Positions 1-8,511 are shown, counted from the stretch's first letter. The stretch: 56,190 bases of DNA from an uncultured Prevotellaceae bacterium (GCA_902800595.1 CADCFA010000016.1:1-56190); one strand, 5' to 3'. Made by a program: numbers and translations. The notes: generated by a model from the letters alone, not told the origin.

Positions 1-507
1 CGGCAGTGAGAAACCATGATAACGATACTCCACCTGCACACAGTTCAGATCGAACCCATTTTTACCATAATCTTTCGACAGTGCCCAAAGGAAATGGGGG
101 GCATCGATACTGTCAAGGCGATTTGTGTTGTTATAAACCTTGGTAATACCAGTAAGGTTATAACCCTCTGTGTGAAGGAGTGTAGGCGCATCCTTACCGA
201 CAAAACTCAGTACCACCTGCTGCTTGAAAGTGCCCTTGGAGGGATCGTTGTGGTCAACCAGCTGATTATAGTTGAAATAATAGCACTGACCGAGATTGAC
301 GTTCATAAAGGGTTTCAGGTCCTCTACGTTCTTAATCGACTTCAAGGCAGCCACAACTTCAGGGTCACCGGCATTGCCTGGTATATCCCAGAACATATCG
401 ATGTTTTTACTAAACGGATCAACAGGGTTGTCAATCTCCGAACAGGAGGTTGTCAAAAGGCCGCACGACAGGATGGCGACCAGCATCCACAGATTAAATC
501 TCTTCAT
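1..507 (-). CDS. S37-type peptidase lipoprotein, N-terminal part, runs off the window
   Basis: The frame is open from an ATG at 507 (minus) to the window edge, giving 169 codons. The start has a lipoprotein signal (MKRFNLWML, lipobox LTTSC), so the product should be exported and lipid-anchored. It is closely similar along its whole visible length to the neighbouring gene at 538-2003, which carries the catalytic motifs of the S37 (PS-10 tripeptidyl aminopeptidase-like) family. The catalytic part of this copy lies outside the window. Only 30 nt separate it from the stop of the upstream copy, so the two are probably co-transcribed tandem duplicates. Its reading frame is intact over the visible part, unlike its neighbour. 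Confidence 0.75.
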   Translation of the reverse strand, partial: MKRFNLWMLVAILSCGLLTTSCSEIDNPVDPFSKNIDMFWDIPGNAGDPEVVAALKSIKNVEDLKPFMNVNLGQCYYFNYNQLVDHNDPSKGTFKQQVVLSFVGKDAPTLLHTEGYNLTGITKVYNNTNRLDSIDAPHFLWALSKDYGKNGFDLNCVQVEYRYHGFSLP

Positions 508-537
508 ATTAATAGTAGTTCTAAACATTACTCTACA

Positions 538-2003
538 TTAGGGGAACAAGATCGCTTTGACATCAGCCATAATCTTATCAACGATCTCCTGACCGCCAGG
601 ATATCTGGCATAGACTTTGAAGTTGTCAGTGTGTGTGCCATGAGGCACGATGTACTTCTTCACGTTGGGATTCGTGGGATCGGGAATAGCGGCACCTGTC
701 CAGGGATCATCCTCACCATACACGAAGATCAGCTTCTTCGTGGTAGTCTCCAGATTCTTCCGAACATTCACCTGCAGATCCATTGTCTTGTAAAATACTT
801 TTTGTCTGACTCCGAGAGCAGTTTGCCATCCAAGAACCATGAGTAATCAAATCCAGCACCACCTTGTTCCATGGCATTCTGCACTTCGTAGGGGGTTCTA
901 CGCTTATGCAACGGGCCACGGGCACCAGCTCCTTTATATTCGACTTCAGGACTATTAGAATTGAGCATGAAGAATTTTGCATAGGTTTCAGGCTTATCAC
1001 CCTCTTTGGGAATCAGTTTGGTCCACGTGTTGTAATCTGCGTATGACTGCAAATCAAAGAGATTACCGAGAACCGTAATAACTGTAGTCAAGAGAGCAGA
1101 ATCCTTATTAAACTTTCCGCCTTTCTTGGCATAGGCTGCAATGGTCGAGTCAGCCACAGCCCTGTCATCAACCAGCTTCTTGTAAACCTTTTCAAGATCT
1201 GCCAGCTTATCCTTAGTAGATTTGGTGATCATATAGGTGCCGATACGGATATCATCCTCCTGTATGGTGTTTGGAGACGCAAAAGGCACATAGACATCGA
1301 TGTCATTCCAACCATTCAGCTCGTCAAAATAGGCATACTGCGTAGAGGTATCACCATTCTTGCTGACACCTGTGCTCAGCCATTTGCCATCACCGGTAAT
1401 CAGGGCTTTCTTCAGATCGCTCACAATGGCGTGAAGGTCTTTTGAGTGCTGCTCAGCAGTCATATACGTGAAGGAGTCTTTATCACCCTCCGGCAGTGAG
1501 AAACCATTATAACGATACTCCACTTGCAAACAGTTAAGATCGAATTTCTTCATGTCACCTTCTTTTGACAGCGCCCAAAGGAAATGAGGCGCCTTGATGC
1601 TGTCAAGGTGGTTCTTGATGTTATTAGGATCGGGTTGGGTAGTAAGTGAATAACCTTGGGTATGCAGGATCGTAGGCGCATCCTTACCGACAAAGGTCAG
1701 TACCACCTGCTGCTTGAAAGTGCCCTTAGAGGGATTGTTGTGGTCAACCAGCTGATTATAGTTGAAATAGTAGCACTGCCCAAGAAAGACATTCATAAAG
1801 GGCTTCAGATCCACAACGTTCTCGATCGACTGCAGGGCAGCCACAACTTCAGGGTCGCCGGCATTGCCAGGCATATCCCAGAACTCGTCGATGCTATTAC
1901 TGAGTTCACGCACAGGTACAGGGTTGTCAATCTCCGAACAGGAAGTTGTCAAAAGACCGCACGACAGGATGGCGACCAGCATCCACAGATTTAATCTCTT
2001 CAT
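538..2003 (-). pseudogene. S37-type peptidase lipoprotein with a frameshift near 783
   Basis: The first frame runs from ATG 2003 to a stop at 768; the C-terminal part continues in another frame to 538. The N-terminus is a lipoprotein signal with lipobox LTTSC at residues 18-22. The motif STGVSKNG near residue 210 holds the presumed nucleophile Ser. The C-terminal frame holds FVYGEDDPW (Asp) and VPHGTHTDNF (His). This order matches secreted S37 serine peptidases that release tripeptides. The break sits in caagacaatgg; one extra A would give TRQMDLQ and join the frames, so a one-base deletion is the simplest reading. I prefer ATG 2003 over 2048 because a -7 box lies at 2046-2053. It may be a real pseudogene or a sequencing error. 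Confidence 0.7.
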
Positions 2004-2045
2004 ATTAATAGTAGTTTTTGAATTAAAAAAAGTCCTTTCAGGTTG

Positions 2046-2053
2046 CAAATATA
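2046..2053 (-). promoter_or_regulatory. -7 box for the S37 gene pair
   Basis: TATATTTG on the minus strand fits the Bacteroidetes TAnnTTTG consensus and lies 43 nt before the ATG at 2003. I see no good -33 TTG at 20 nt spacing. Confidence 0.45.
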
Positions 2054-2109
2054 GCGATTTTATTTGTTATTCATACATAAATCGACATTTTTTTGCATTA
2101 TCGCATATG

Positions 2110-2151
2110 CTAAAACGAAAATCCCCAACCGAAAGAATCGGCTGGGGATTT
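2110..2151 (-). terminator. Rho-independent terminator after the ferredoxin gene
   Basis: Arms 2119-2132 and 2138-2151 pair over 14 bp with a 5-nt loop. The single mismatch is a G-U pair only in the minus-strand RNA, followed by a T-rich run, so it serves the ferredoxin gene. Confidence 0.8.
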
Positions 2152-2175
2152 ATTTCTCTTGTATGTCCTAAATGC

Positions 2176-2346
2176 TTAGGGAAGGCTGATAGCCTCAGAA
2201 GGACAAACACTTGCGCATGTGCCACACTCTGTGCAAGCATCAGCATCAATCACGTAGCGCTCTGCACCCTCAGAAATAGCCTCTACTGGGCACTCACCTG
2301 CACATGTTCCACAAGAAATGCAATCTTCTCCAATTACGTATGCCAT
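2176..2346 (-). CDS. 2[4Fe-4S] ferredoxin, 56 aa
   Basis: This short gene encodes a bacterial-type ferredoxin that should carry electrons in the cytoplasm. The protein starts MAYVIGEDC and has two cluster motifs, CISCGTCAGECP and CTECGTCASVCP, each CxxCxxCxxxCP, as expected for two [4Fe-4S] clusters. The length of 56 aa is standard for clostridial-type ferredoxins. It is a single-gene unit: its own promoter lies at 2399-2430 and a strong terminator follows at 2110-2151. The redox partner cannot be told from the context, since its neighbours are a peptidase gene and a secreted repeat protein. Confidence 0.93.
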   Translation of the reverse strand: MAYVIGEDCISCGTCAGECPVEAISEGAERYVIDADACTECGTCASVCPSEAISLP

Positions 2347-2398
2347 AATCTTTATTCGTTTAAATTGTTAGAACTGTTAATACTCACTTTTGATGAGG

Positions 2399-2430
2399 CA
2401 AAGGTACAACAATTTTTGAATAATACCAAA
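2399..2430 (-). promoter_or_regulatory. Ferredoxin promoter
   Basis: On the minus strand TTTGG (2430-2426) lies 20 nt before TACCTTTG (2406-2399), the full Bacteroidetes -33/-7 pattern, about 50 nt upstream of the ferredoxin ATG. Confidence 0.8.
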
Positions 2431-2456
2431 TTTTAGGTATTTTTTTTTCATTTTTC

Positions 2457-2487
2457 TTGGATTATAGGGCTTTTTTTCGTATTTTTG
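2457..2487 (+). promoter_or_regulatory. Promoter of the repeat protein-porT pair
   Basis: TTG at 2457-2459 and TATTTTTG at 2480-2487 are 20 nt apart and 37 nt upstream of the ATG at 2525. Confidence 0.75.
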
Positions 2488-2524
2488 CACCATTCAACAT
2501 CATTAACCATTAACTATTTTAGAG

Positions 2525-3985
2525 ATGAAACGCAGAACACAATTCTTAGGATTGGCCCTTGTGGTCATGTTCGCTTTCAGCACACCAGCTGAGGCACAAT
2601 GGGGCAGTTTGTTAAACAAAGCACGTAAGGCTGCAGGTATCAAAACCAAACAGGAGAAAGCCGCTGAGAAAGAGCAGCACCGCAGAGACTCTATCCAGGA
2701 GGCCATCAAGGGCATCACGCCAACCGTTCCACAGCCAGCAGCCTCTGGTGCACTGAACACCATCAGATGGGGAAAGACCGCCATCGGCACCTGGGATCCC
2801 GTGAATCTGGAGATTACTTTTAACCAGACCTACGACGAGGGCGAGTTTGCCGGACAGAAGGTGAGTTACAAGCTCGATCCTGCCACTGGCAAGTGGACCG
2901 CCAAAAACGGTACACCCAAGGGATCGATCAGCAACGACGGCACCATTGAGAGTCCGAACTTGGGCACATTGAAGTTTGACACAAAGACTAATAAGGTGTA
3001 TCTGGATGGTGATGCCATCGGTGAGGCCTCCATGCAGAATGCTGTGAGCTTCGGCCATGAGATTGGCTCGTTTGAAGGGCACGTCAGTCCGCTGCTCGTA
3101 GCCTACACCTTCCATGGTGCCCTGATCTCGAAGAATCAGGTGGATGAATGGAAAGCTGCGCAGGCGAAGGCTGCTGCCGAAGCTGCTGCCCGTGCAGAGA
3201 AGGAGCGTCAGGAGCGCGCCGCCCGCGAGGAGGCGCTGAAGAAGGAGTGGGCAGAGCTAAATGTTGAGGTGATGAACAGCAGCAGTTCTACCCTGGGTTA
3301 CATCAGGTCGAACGGTACGGTGGAGAACAGCAGTCATTCTACCATCGGCTATATCAAGAGCAATGGAACCGTAGAGAACGGCTCACACTCTACCATTGGT
3401 TACGTCAGAAGCAACGGTGAGGTAGAGAACAGCTCGCACTCTACTATCGGCTACTATCGCAGCGGTGATTTCGAGAACAGCTCGCACTCTACCATCGGCT
3501 ACTACCGCAGCGGTACCATAGAGGACAGATCGCACTCCACTATCGGCAGACTGCGCGGCACGAACAACAGAACCGTGATCGCCGCCGCCTTCTATTTCTT
3601 CTTCTTTAAGGATAAGGTGGTGCAGAACTCCAGCAGCAGCTCTGATGCATCTGCCCTTTATCGCAGTGGCAGCCAGTTTGGTGAGCTGCGTGGCAACGGT
3701 GCCGTGTATATCGGTGGCAGCCAGCGTGGCGAGATCCGCTATAACGGCGACATCTATGTAGGTGGCAGCTGTAAAGGTGAGATCCGCTCAAACGGCGACA
3801 TCTATAAGAGCGGCAGTAAGGTTGGTGAGGTTCGCTCGAATGGCGACGTCTATGAGAACGGCAGCAAGATCGGCGAGGTACGTTCGAGCGGTGCCGTTTA
3901 CAGAAACGGCAGCCAAATCGGTGAGGCACGCAACATGAGAGACCCCAAGAAAGTGGCCGTGATCTACTTCTTCGGGTTCTTCTAA
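2525..3985 (+). CDS. Secreted protein with two sets of 17-residue repeats
   Basis: A cleavable signal peptide (about 1-24, ending PAEAQ) predicts export. A charged helical stretch and a glycine-rich domain follow; near residues 210-245 is an Ala/Glu/Arg-rich coiled coil. Residues about 249-342 hold six copies of a 17-residue unit like ENSSHSTIGYIRSNGTV. After an aromatic patch (AAAFYFFFFKDK), residues about 372-470 hold six copies of a second unit like IGEVRSNGDVYENGS, and the protein ends in another aromatic patch, VAVIYFFGFF. The regular G and N positions suggest stacked beta-hairpins, as in beta-helices or the 5-fold beta-flower proteins of Bacteroidetes; that link is from memory. Function is unknown. 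porT follows after 36 nt, so surface or type IX-linked roles are possible but unproven. Confidence 0.85.
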   Translation: MKRRTQFLGLALVVMFAFSTPAEAQWGSLLNKARKAAGIKTKQEKAAEKEQHRRDSIQEAIKGITPTVPQPAASGALNTIRWGKTAIGTWDPVNLEITFNQTYDEGEFAGQKVSYKLDPATGKWTAKNGTPKGSISNDGTIESPNLGTLKFDTKTNKVYLDGDAIGEASMQNAVSFGHEIGSFEGHVSPLLVAYTFHGALISKNQVDEWKAAQAKAAAEAAARAEKERQERAAREEALKKEWAELNVEVMNSSSSTLGYIRSNGTVENSSHSTIGYIKSNGTVENGSHSTIGYVRSNGEVENSSHSTIGYYRSGDFENSSHSTIGYYRSGTIEDRSHSTIGRLRGTNNRTVIAAAFYFFFFKDKVVQNSSSSSDASALYRSGSQFGELRGNGAVYIGGSQRGEIRYNGDIYVGGSCKGEIRSNGDIYKSGSKVGEVRSNGDVYENGSKIGEVRSSGAVYRNGSQIGEARNMRDPKKVAVIYFFGFF

Positions 3986-4021
3986 CAATAAAGGAGCGGT
4001 TTCTGCGTTATTATAGCAGTT

Positions 4022-4768
4022 ATGAGGCATACTATCTATATCCTGACACTGCTATGTCTGCTTGCTACTACAGGACAGGCGCAGACACGCACCATACAGA
4101 ACAGGCCCTATACAGACCTGCGCAGACTTCACTTCGGTGTCCTTGTAGGCTTGCACCTGCAGGACATCGATCTGAAGAATGTGGGACCGCAACAGATCAC
4201 GTTTGATGACGGTTCAACCACTGAAAAGACCATCGTGTGTGACAATGACCGCTGGAACGCTGGCTTCAGCGTGGGTGTATTAGGAGACCTGAGATTGAGC
4301 AAGCACTTCAACCTGCGTTTCACCCCCACGATGCATTTCGGTGCCAAACATCTGACCTTCCATAATCTCACGGACGTGGATGAGCAAGGGCGTCCAATCG
4401 AGGTGACACAGGACATGAAAAACACCTATCTGTCGCTGCCTGTAGATCTGAAGTTCAGTGCAGAGCGATGGAACAACTACCGCCCGTACCTGATGGCTGG
4501 CATCAACCCGATGCTCAACCTGACCAGCAAGAACCAGGAGTATCTGCAACTGAAGAAGTCTGACTTATTCTTGGAGATTGGTCTGGGCTGCGATTTCTAC
4601 CTGCCGTTCTTCAAGCTGATTCCCGAGCTGAAGTTCTGCTACAGCCTGAGTGACGCACTGGATCATGGACATGCCGGCGAGCTGAAGGATGAGAACATGC
4701 GTCCATATACAAATGCTGTGACCAGCGGCCACAGCAAGATGATCGTTCTGACGTTCTATTTCGAGTAG
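4022..4768 (+). CDS. porT: PorT-like outer membrane beta-barrel protein (type IX secretion)
   Basis: The 248-aa product has a signal peptide (MRHTIYILTLLCLLATTGQA) and the body of PorT, an outer membrane beta-barrel protein needed for the Bacteroidetes type IX secretion system. Recognisable stretches are NRPYTDLRRLHFGVLVGLHL, LRLSKHFNLRFTPTMHFG, YLSLPVDLKFSAERWNNYRP and GLGCDFYLPFFKLIPELKF, ending in the aromatic barrel signature MIVLTFYFE. The length matches the family. It probably shares a transcript with the repeat protein upstream, as no separate promoter or terminator is visible in the 36-nt gap. It converges with the nucleotidase gene, with 5 nt between stops. No other type IX genes lie in the window. 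Confidence 0.88.
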   Translation: MRHTIYILTLLCLLATTGQAQTRTIQNRPYTDLRRLHFGVLVGLHLQDIDLKNVGPQQITFDDGSTTEKTIVCDNDRWNAGFSVGVLGDLRLSKHFNLRFTPTMHFGAKHLTFHNLTDVDEQGRPIEVTQDMKNTYLSLPVDLKFSAERWNNYRPYLMAGINPMLNLTSKNQEYLQLKKSDLFLEIGLGCDFYLPFFKLIPELKFCYSLSDALDHGHAGELKDENMRPYTNAVTSGHSKMIVLTFYFE

Positions 4769-4773
4769 GATCC

Positions 4774-5658
4774 CTACTTCTCAAGATCGAGCACGAGCTT
4801 TCCGATAAAGGCGCCGTGCTTACCGTTCTGATCTACCGGTATGCGCTTACCTGTCTTATCGGGGGCATACTCCAGTTCTTTCATGTAGGTATGAGTATGA
4901 CCTCCCAGTACAAGGTCGCAACCTTCAACGCCCTTCAGCATCATCTCGTCAGTATATTCCGAATCTTTCCACCCCAGGTGAGAGATGCAGATGACGATAT
5001 CGCACTTCTCCTGCTTACGGAGGATGTTGATGTACTTCTGAGCCGTCTCAGCCGGATCAAGATAGGTGACACCTTCGCAGTTGCCATCGAACACCAGTCC
5101 TTTCAAGGCAGGAGAGAGAGCGAAGACGCCAATCTTCACCCCATTGCGCACCAAGGTGATATAGGGTTTCACCAAATCCTCAAGCACGGTACCTTTGCAA
5201 TCGTAGTTAGAGCAGATGATAGGGAATTGAGCCATACGGAAGATGCGAGCCATATTCTCGAGTCCGAAGTCGAACTCATGGTTACCGATGGTTGCGGCAT
5301 CGTAGCCCATCTGATTCATCAGACCTATCTCCACCTCACCCTTGAAGAGGGTGTAATAACCTGACCCCTGCGAGAAGTCGCCTGAGTCGAAGAGCAACAA
5401 GTCGGGATGCTGCTGGCGCTGCTCCTTAATCATGTTGATGCGTCGCAGGTAACCACCACGCCCAGCAATCTCCTTATCGTTGATATTCGGATTGATGGGA
5501 AAAATCGCCGAATGGGTATCGTTGCTATGCAGAATCACCAGCTGCTTATGCTTCTTGGCATCAGCATCTAAAGGTGAGAAGGTAAAAAGGAAAAAGGGTA
5601 AAATACCCATTACCAACCTTGTCACCACCTTATTATATATAGAGAGATTCCTTTTCAT
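4774..5658 (-). CDS. 5'-nucleotidase, metallophosphatase half
   Basis: The 294-aa product is the calcineurin-like metallophosphatase domain of a UshA/5'-nucleotidase, which removes phosphate from nucleotides outside the cytoplasm. A hydrophobic N-terminal segment (VMGILPFFLFTFSPLDADA) looks like a signal peptide. Metal-binding motifs are visible: HSNDTHS, FDSGDFSQG, IGNHEFDFG, ISHLGW and GGHTHT. The protein lacks the C-terminal nucleotide-binding domain of full-length enzymes; that domain is encoded by the gene directly upstream (5677-6453), 18 nt away. The pair therefore looks like a split enzyme whose halves act together, an arrangement I recall from other Bacteroidales. Confidence 0.88.
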   Translation of the reverse strand: MKRNLSIYNKVVTRLVMGILPFFLFTFSPLDADAKKHKQLVILHSNDTHSAIFPINPNINDKEIAGRGGYLRRINMIKEQRQQHPDLLLFDSGDFSQGSGYYTLFKGEVEIGLMNQMGYDAATIGNHEFDFGLENMARIFRMAQFPIICSNYDCKGTVLEDLVKPYITLVRNGVKIGVFALSPALKGLVFDGNCEGVTYLDPAETAQKYINILRKQEKCDIVICISHLGWKDSEYTDEMMLKGVEGCDLVLGGHTHTYMKELEYAPDKTGKRIPVDQNGKHGAFIGKLVLDLEK

Positions 5659-5676
5659 TTTTACATTTTCACATTT

Positions 5677-6453
5677 TTACATTTTCACCTTAATTCTCCC
5701 TTCAACCTTGGCATCGACCACAATGCCCTGCTTCAGCATATCCTGGAAGAAGTTCAGGATAAGGAAACGAGTGTTGTTGCTGGCCTCCTGAGGTGCCACC
5801 TTGTCAGAGCCTTTGCTTAAGGCATCCATACCATCGTTGCCCTCAAGCAGGTAGTTGATGGTACACACGCGATAGTTGGCCTGGGGATCAATCTCCTTAC
5901 CATACAGACGGGCAGAGACAAGCTCACCACCAATATCAGCACTGGTGATAACAAGTTCGACACCCTTGCTGACGCCTTCGCCGCCACGATAAGCAATCTG
6001 CCGGAAGAGCTGCATGAGCTGTTCACCAGTGAGAGTGACAAAGCATATCTTATTCTCAAAAGGCGCCACACTTAGCACATCCTCATAGGTAACATCGCCT
6101 TTAGTGAGGTCGGCACGGATGCCACCCATGTTATAGACGGCAAGGTCGGGCTTTTCATTGTAATCGCGTGAAGCCCACATCAAAATGTCGGATACAAGGT
6201 TCGACAGGTCGCTCTCAGGGCGTGTGGCATGCATGTTGTGAGCCACCTGCCCCACCACGGGAGCCATGATACTGTCGTTAACCTTTTTAAAAGGTGCCAG
6301 GAAGGCTGCTGCTTTCTCATCGGGATTCTGATCATAGCGACTATCGATGATGATGCGCGAACGCTCAACACTGGTCAGATGATAATGTTTTGGGGCACAG
6401 GAAGCTATCGTCATGATGGCAAAGGCACCCAAAAGATACTGTTTACAACTCAT
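5677..6453 (-). CDS. 5'-nucleotidase, C-terminal domain lipoprotein
   Basis: The product (258 aa from the chosen start) matches the C-terminal substrate-binding domain of 5'-nucleotidases, with GGIRADLTKGDVTYEDV, a phosphate and nucleotide contact region, and NYLLEGNDGMD near the end. I chose ATG 6453 because it gives a lipoprotein signal (LLGAFAIMTIASC) and because a promoter at 6474-6505 rules out the longer start at 6504. It is the first gene of a two-gene unit; the metallophosphatase half follows after 18 nt filled with T-rich short repeats. Together they should form one periplasmic or surface nucleotidase. Confidence 0.85.
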   Translation of the reverse strand: MSCKQYLLGAFAIMTIASCAPKHYHLTSVERSRIIIDSRYDQNPDEKAAAFLAPFKKVNDSIMAPVVGQVAHNMHATRPESDLSNLVSDILMWASRDYNEKPDLAVYNMGGIRADLTKGDVTYEDVLSVAPFENKICFVTLTGEQLMQLFRQIAYRGGEGVSKGVELVITSADIGGELVSARLYGKEIDPQANYRVCTINYLLEGNDGMDALSKGSDKVAPQEASNNTRFLILNFFQDMLKQGIVVDAKVEGRIKVKM

Positions 6454-6473
6454 AATCGATGGAATTTCTGGTG

Positions 6474-6505
6474 CAAAGATATAAAAAATGTACTTTTTAA
6501 GCAAA
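6474..6505 (-). promoter_or_regulatory. Promoter of the split 5'-nucleotidase operon
   Basis: Minus-strand TTTG (6505-6502) and TATCTTTG (6481-6474) are 20 nt apart, 20 nt upstream of the ATG at 6453. Confidence 0.8.
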
Positions 6506-6543
6506 TTTTTCGCTATTCACTTTTATCTTTTCACTTTTTTTTG

Positions 6544-6551
6544 TACCTTTG
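6544..6551 (+). promoter_or_regulatory. -7 box for rplS
   Basis: TACCTTTG lies about 105 nt before the rplS ATG, leaving a leader of roughly 100 nt that ends in gtaaaaa repeats. No clear -33 TTG is seen. Leader-based control of ribosomal proteins is common, but I see no specific structure to claim. Confidence 0.5.
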
Positions 6552-6655
6552 CACCCGCTTTTCGGCGTAATCGCTGGCAGGAAGTATCGAGAGGCCTGTT
6601 ATGTTGCGTTGGAACGATACAGCAATAAAGGTAAAAAAAGTAAAAAAGTAAAAAG

Positions 6656-7018
6656 ATGGATTTAATTAAAGTTGCTGAAGAAGCATTTGCAACCGGCAAG
6701 AAGTTCCCAGAGTTCAAGGCTGGTGACACTATCACTGTCGCTTACAAAATTATCGAGGGTTCTAAGGAGCGTATTCAGCTCTATCGTGGTGTAGTGATCA
6801 AGATCGCTGGTCATGGTGACAAGAAGCGCTTCACTGTTCGCAAGATGTCAGGTACCGTTGGTGTAGAGCGTATCTTCCCCATCGAGTCTCCGAACATCGA
6901 GAGCATTGAGATCAACAAGGTTGGTAAGGTTCGTCGCGCTAAGCTGTACTATCTGCGTAAGCTCACTGGTAAGGCTGCCCGTATCAAGGAGAAGCGTCGT
7001 GCCATTACTGCTGAGTAA
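6656..7018 (+). CDS. rplS: 50S ribosomal protein L19
   Basis: The 120-aa protein is ribosomal protein L19, which sits at the 30S-50S interface. Family signatures are [50 protein letters not shown] and the basic [20 protein letters not shown] near the C-terminus. Length and start match the family. It is transcribed alone: a -7 box lies at 6544 and a strong hairpin terminator follows at 7040. The usual E. coli neighbours (rpsP, rimM, trmD) are absent here. Confidence 0.97.
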   Translation: MDLIKVAEEAFATGKKFPEFKAGDTITVAYKIIEGSKERIQLYRGVVIKIAGHGDKKRFTVRKMSGTVGVERIFPIESPNIESIEINKVGKVRRAKLYYLRKLTGKAARIKEKRRAITAE

Positions 7019-7039
7019 TCAGCCTTTCGAACAAATAAG

Positions 7040-7072
7040 AAGAGATGTCCTCAACAAGGACATCTCTTTTTA
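7040..7072. terminator. Bidirectional terminator between rplS and a small gene
   Basis: Perfect arms 7040-7050 and 7058-7068 (AAGAGATGTCC and its complement) enclose a 7-nt loop. T-runs follow on the plus strand, and the hairpin lies between convergent genes, so it may serve both. Confidence 0.85.
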
Positions 7073-7246
7073 CTTATAGTTCTCATCGGCGCTGACATCA
7101 CCATGGAGTGCATCCTGGAATGATTTCCAGTCCTGGAATCCTGCTAAAAGCGAGAGACGGTCAAGCACCTTCTTATCGGGCTTTCGGAGGATTTCCTTCT
7201 CTACTGCTTCAAGCAACTTACGAAGGGCAACACGTTTCTTCTCCAT
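7070..7246 (-). CDS. Small protein of unknown function, 58 aa
   Basis: I do not recognise a family. The start at 7246 gives MEKKRVALRKLLEAVEKEIL, a charged amphipathic helix, followed by KVLDRLSLLAGFQDWKSFQD, which resembles a short helical DNA- or protein-binding fold, and an acidic tail. A longer frame reaches 7345, but a minus-strand -7 box (TAAATTTG, 7275-7268) sits inside it, so the short form is preferred. It is transcribed divergently from the AICAR transformylase gene. No signal peptide or membrane segment is seen. Confidence 0.6.
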   Translation of the reverse strand: MEKKRVALRKLLEAVEKEILRKPDKKVLDRLSLLAGFQDWKSFQDALHGDVSADENYK

Positions 7247-7267
7247 ATTATTTATATAAAAGCGGTG

Positions 7268-7296
7268 CAAATTTACAATTATTTTTTGTAATTTTG
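7268..7296. promoter_or_regulatory. Divergent -7 boxes: small protein and AICAR transformylase
   Basis: Minus-strand TAAATTTG (7275-7268) precedes the 58-aa gene; plus-strand TAATTTTG (7289-7296) lies 30 nt before the ATG at 7326. Neither has a clear -33 TTG. Confidence 0.55.
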
Positions 7297-7325
7297 CAGC
7301 CAGAATTAAAAAATTCACGAAAACA

Positions 7326-8510
7326 ATGAAAGAATTAGCACTCAAGTACGGATGTAATCCGAATCAGAAGCCTTCACGCATCTTCATGAATGAGGGCGAG
7401 TTACCCATCGAAGTGATCAATGGTCGTCCTGGCTACATCAACTTCCTGGATGCCTTTAATGCCTGGCAGCTGGTAAAGGAGCTGAAGGCTGCTACTGGTC
7501 TGGCTGCTGCCGCCTCATTCAAGCACGTGAGCCCTGCCGGAGCTGCCGTGGGGCTGCCTCTGAGCGACACCTTGAAGAAGATCTACTTCGTGGACGATGT
7601 GAAGGGCCTCGACGAGAGTCCCATCGCCTGTGCCTACGCCCGTGCTCGTGGTGCAGACCGCATGTCGAGCTATGGTGACTTCGTGGCACTCTCTGACACT
7701 TGTGACGCCACCACAGCCAAGTTGCTGAAGCGCGAGGTGAGTGATGGTGTGATTGCACCCGACTTCACTCCTGAGGCTATCGAGATCCTGAAAGACAAGC
7801 GCAAGGGTACCTACAACGTGATTAAGATTGATCCTGCCTATGTGCCTGAGCCTATCGAGCGCAAGCAGGTGTTCGGCATCACTTTCGAGCAGGGCCGTAA
7901 CGAGATCAAACTCGACGACGATGCCCTCTTCGAGAATATGCCCACCCAGAACAAGACCTTCACACCTGAGGCCAAACGCGACCTGATCATCGCCCTGATC
8001 ACGCTGAAATACACTCAGTCGAACTCTGTGTGCTACGTGAAGGACGGACAGGCTATCGGTATCGGTGCTGGCCAGCAGAGCCGTATCCACTGTACCCGTC
8101 TGGCAGGCAACAAGGCTGATATCTGGTGGCTGCGCCAGCATCCGAAAGTGATGAATCTGCCTTTCATCGACAATATCCGTCGTGCAGACCGTGATAACAC
8201 CATCGACGTGTATATCTCAGAGGATCACGACGACGTGCTACGCGACGGCACCTGGCAGCAGTTCTTCAAGACCCAGCCCGAGGTGCTGACGATGGAAGAG
8301 AAGAAGGCTTGGATTGCCCAGAACACGAAGGTGGCACTGGGTTCAGACGCATTCTTCCCCTTCGGCGACAATATTGAGCGCGCCCATAAGAGCGGTGTAG
8401 AGTTCATCGCCCAGGCTGGTGGCAGCGTGCGTGATGACAATGTGATTGAGACCTGTGATAAGTATGGCATCGCCATGGCCTTCACTGGCGTGAGACTGTT
8501 TCACCATTAA
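7326..8510 (+). CDS. Stand-alone AICAR transformylase
   Basis: The 394-aa enzyme should transfer a formyl group from 10-formyl-tetrahydrofolate to AICAR, the ninth step of purine synthesis. The family motif KHVSPAG, with catalytic Lys and His near residues 66-67, is present, as are YTQSNSVCYVKDGQAIGIGAG and the C-terminal GSDAFFPF and AGGSVRDDNVI stretches. Classic PurH is about 520 aa with an N-terminal IMP cyclohydrolase domain; here that domain is absent and the protein starts directly at the transformylase fold. The cyclohydrolase step must be encoded elsewhere. A 62-aa gene follows after a spacer made of six 9-nt CTAG units. Confidence 0.9.
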   Translation: MKELALKYGCNPNQKPSRIFMNEGELPIEVINGRPGYINFLDAFNAWQLVKELKAATGLAAAASFKHVSPAGAAVGLPLSDTLKKIYFVDDVKGLDESPIACAYARARGADRMSSYGDFVALSDTCDATTAKLLKREVSDGVIAPDFTPEAIEILKDKRKGTYNVIKIDPAYVPEPIERKQVFGITFEQGRNEIKLDDDALFENMPTQNKTFTPEAKRDLIIALITLKYTQSNSVCYVKDGQAIGIGAGQQSRIHCTRLAGNKADIWWLRQHPKVMNLPFIDNIRRADRDNTIDVYISEDHDDVLRDGTWQQFFKTQPEVLTMEEKKAWIAQNTKVALGSDAFFPFGDNIERAHKSGVEFIAQAGGSVRDDNVIETCDKYGIAMAFTGVRLFHH

Positions 8511-8511
8511 T

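Noticed and set aside
538-840. Separate 100-aa gene with an ATG at 840
   Set aside because: Its sequence is the C-terminal catalytic part of the S37 gene in another frame, so it belongs to the frameshifted gene.
16-846. Plus-strand frame of 276 codons
   Set aside because: Runs antisense across both S37 peptidase copies; the protein has no domain and the minus-strand genes have signal peptides and catalytic motifs.
6552-6655. Ribosomal-protein binding leader or riboswitch before rplS
   Set aside because: I could not find a convincing stem set or a known motif; only A/T-rich repeats and a short leader are visible.
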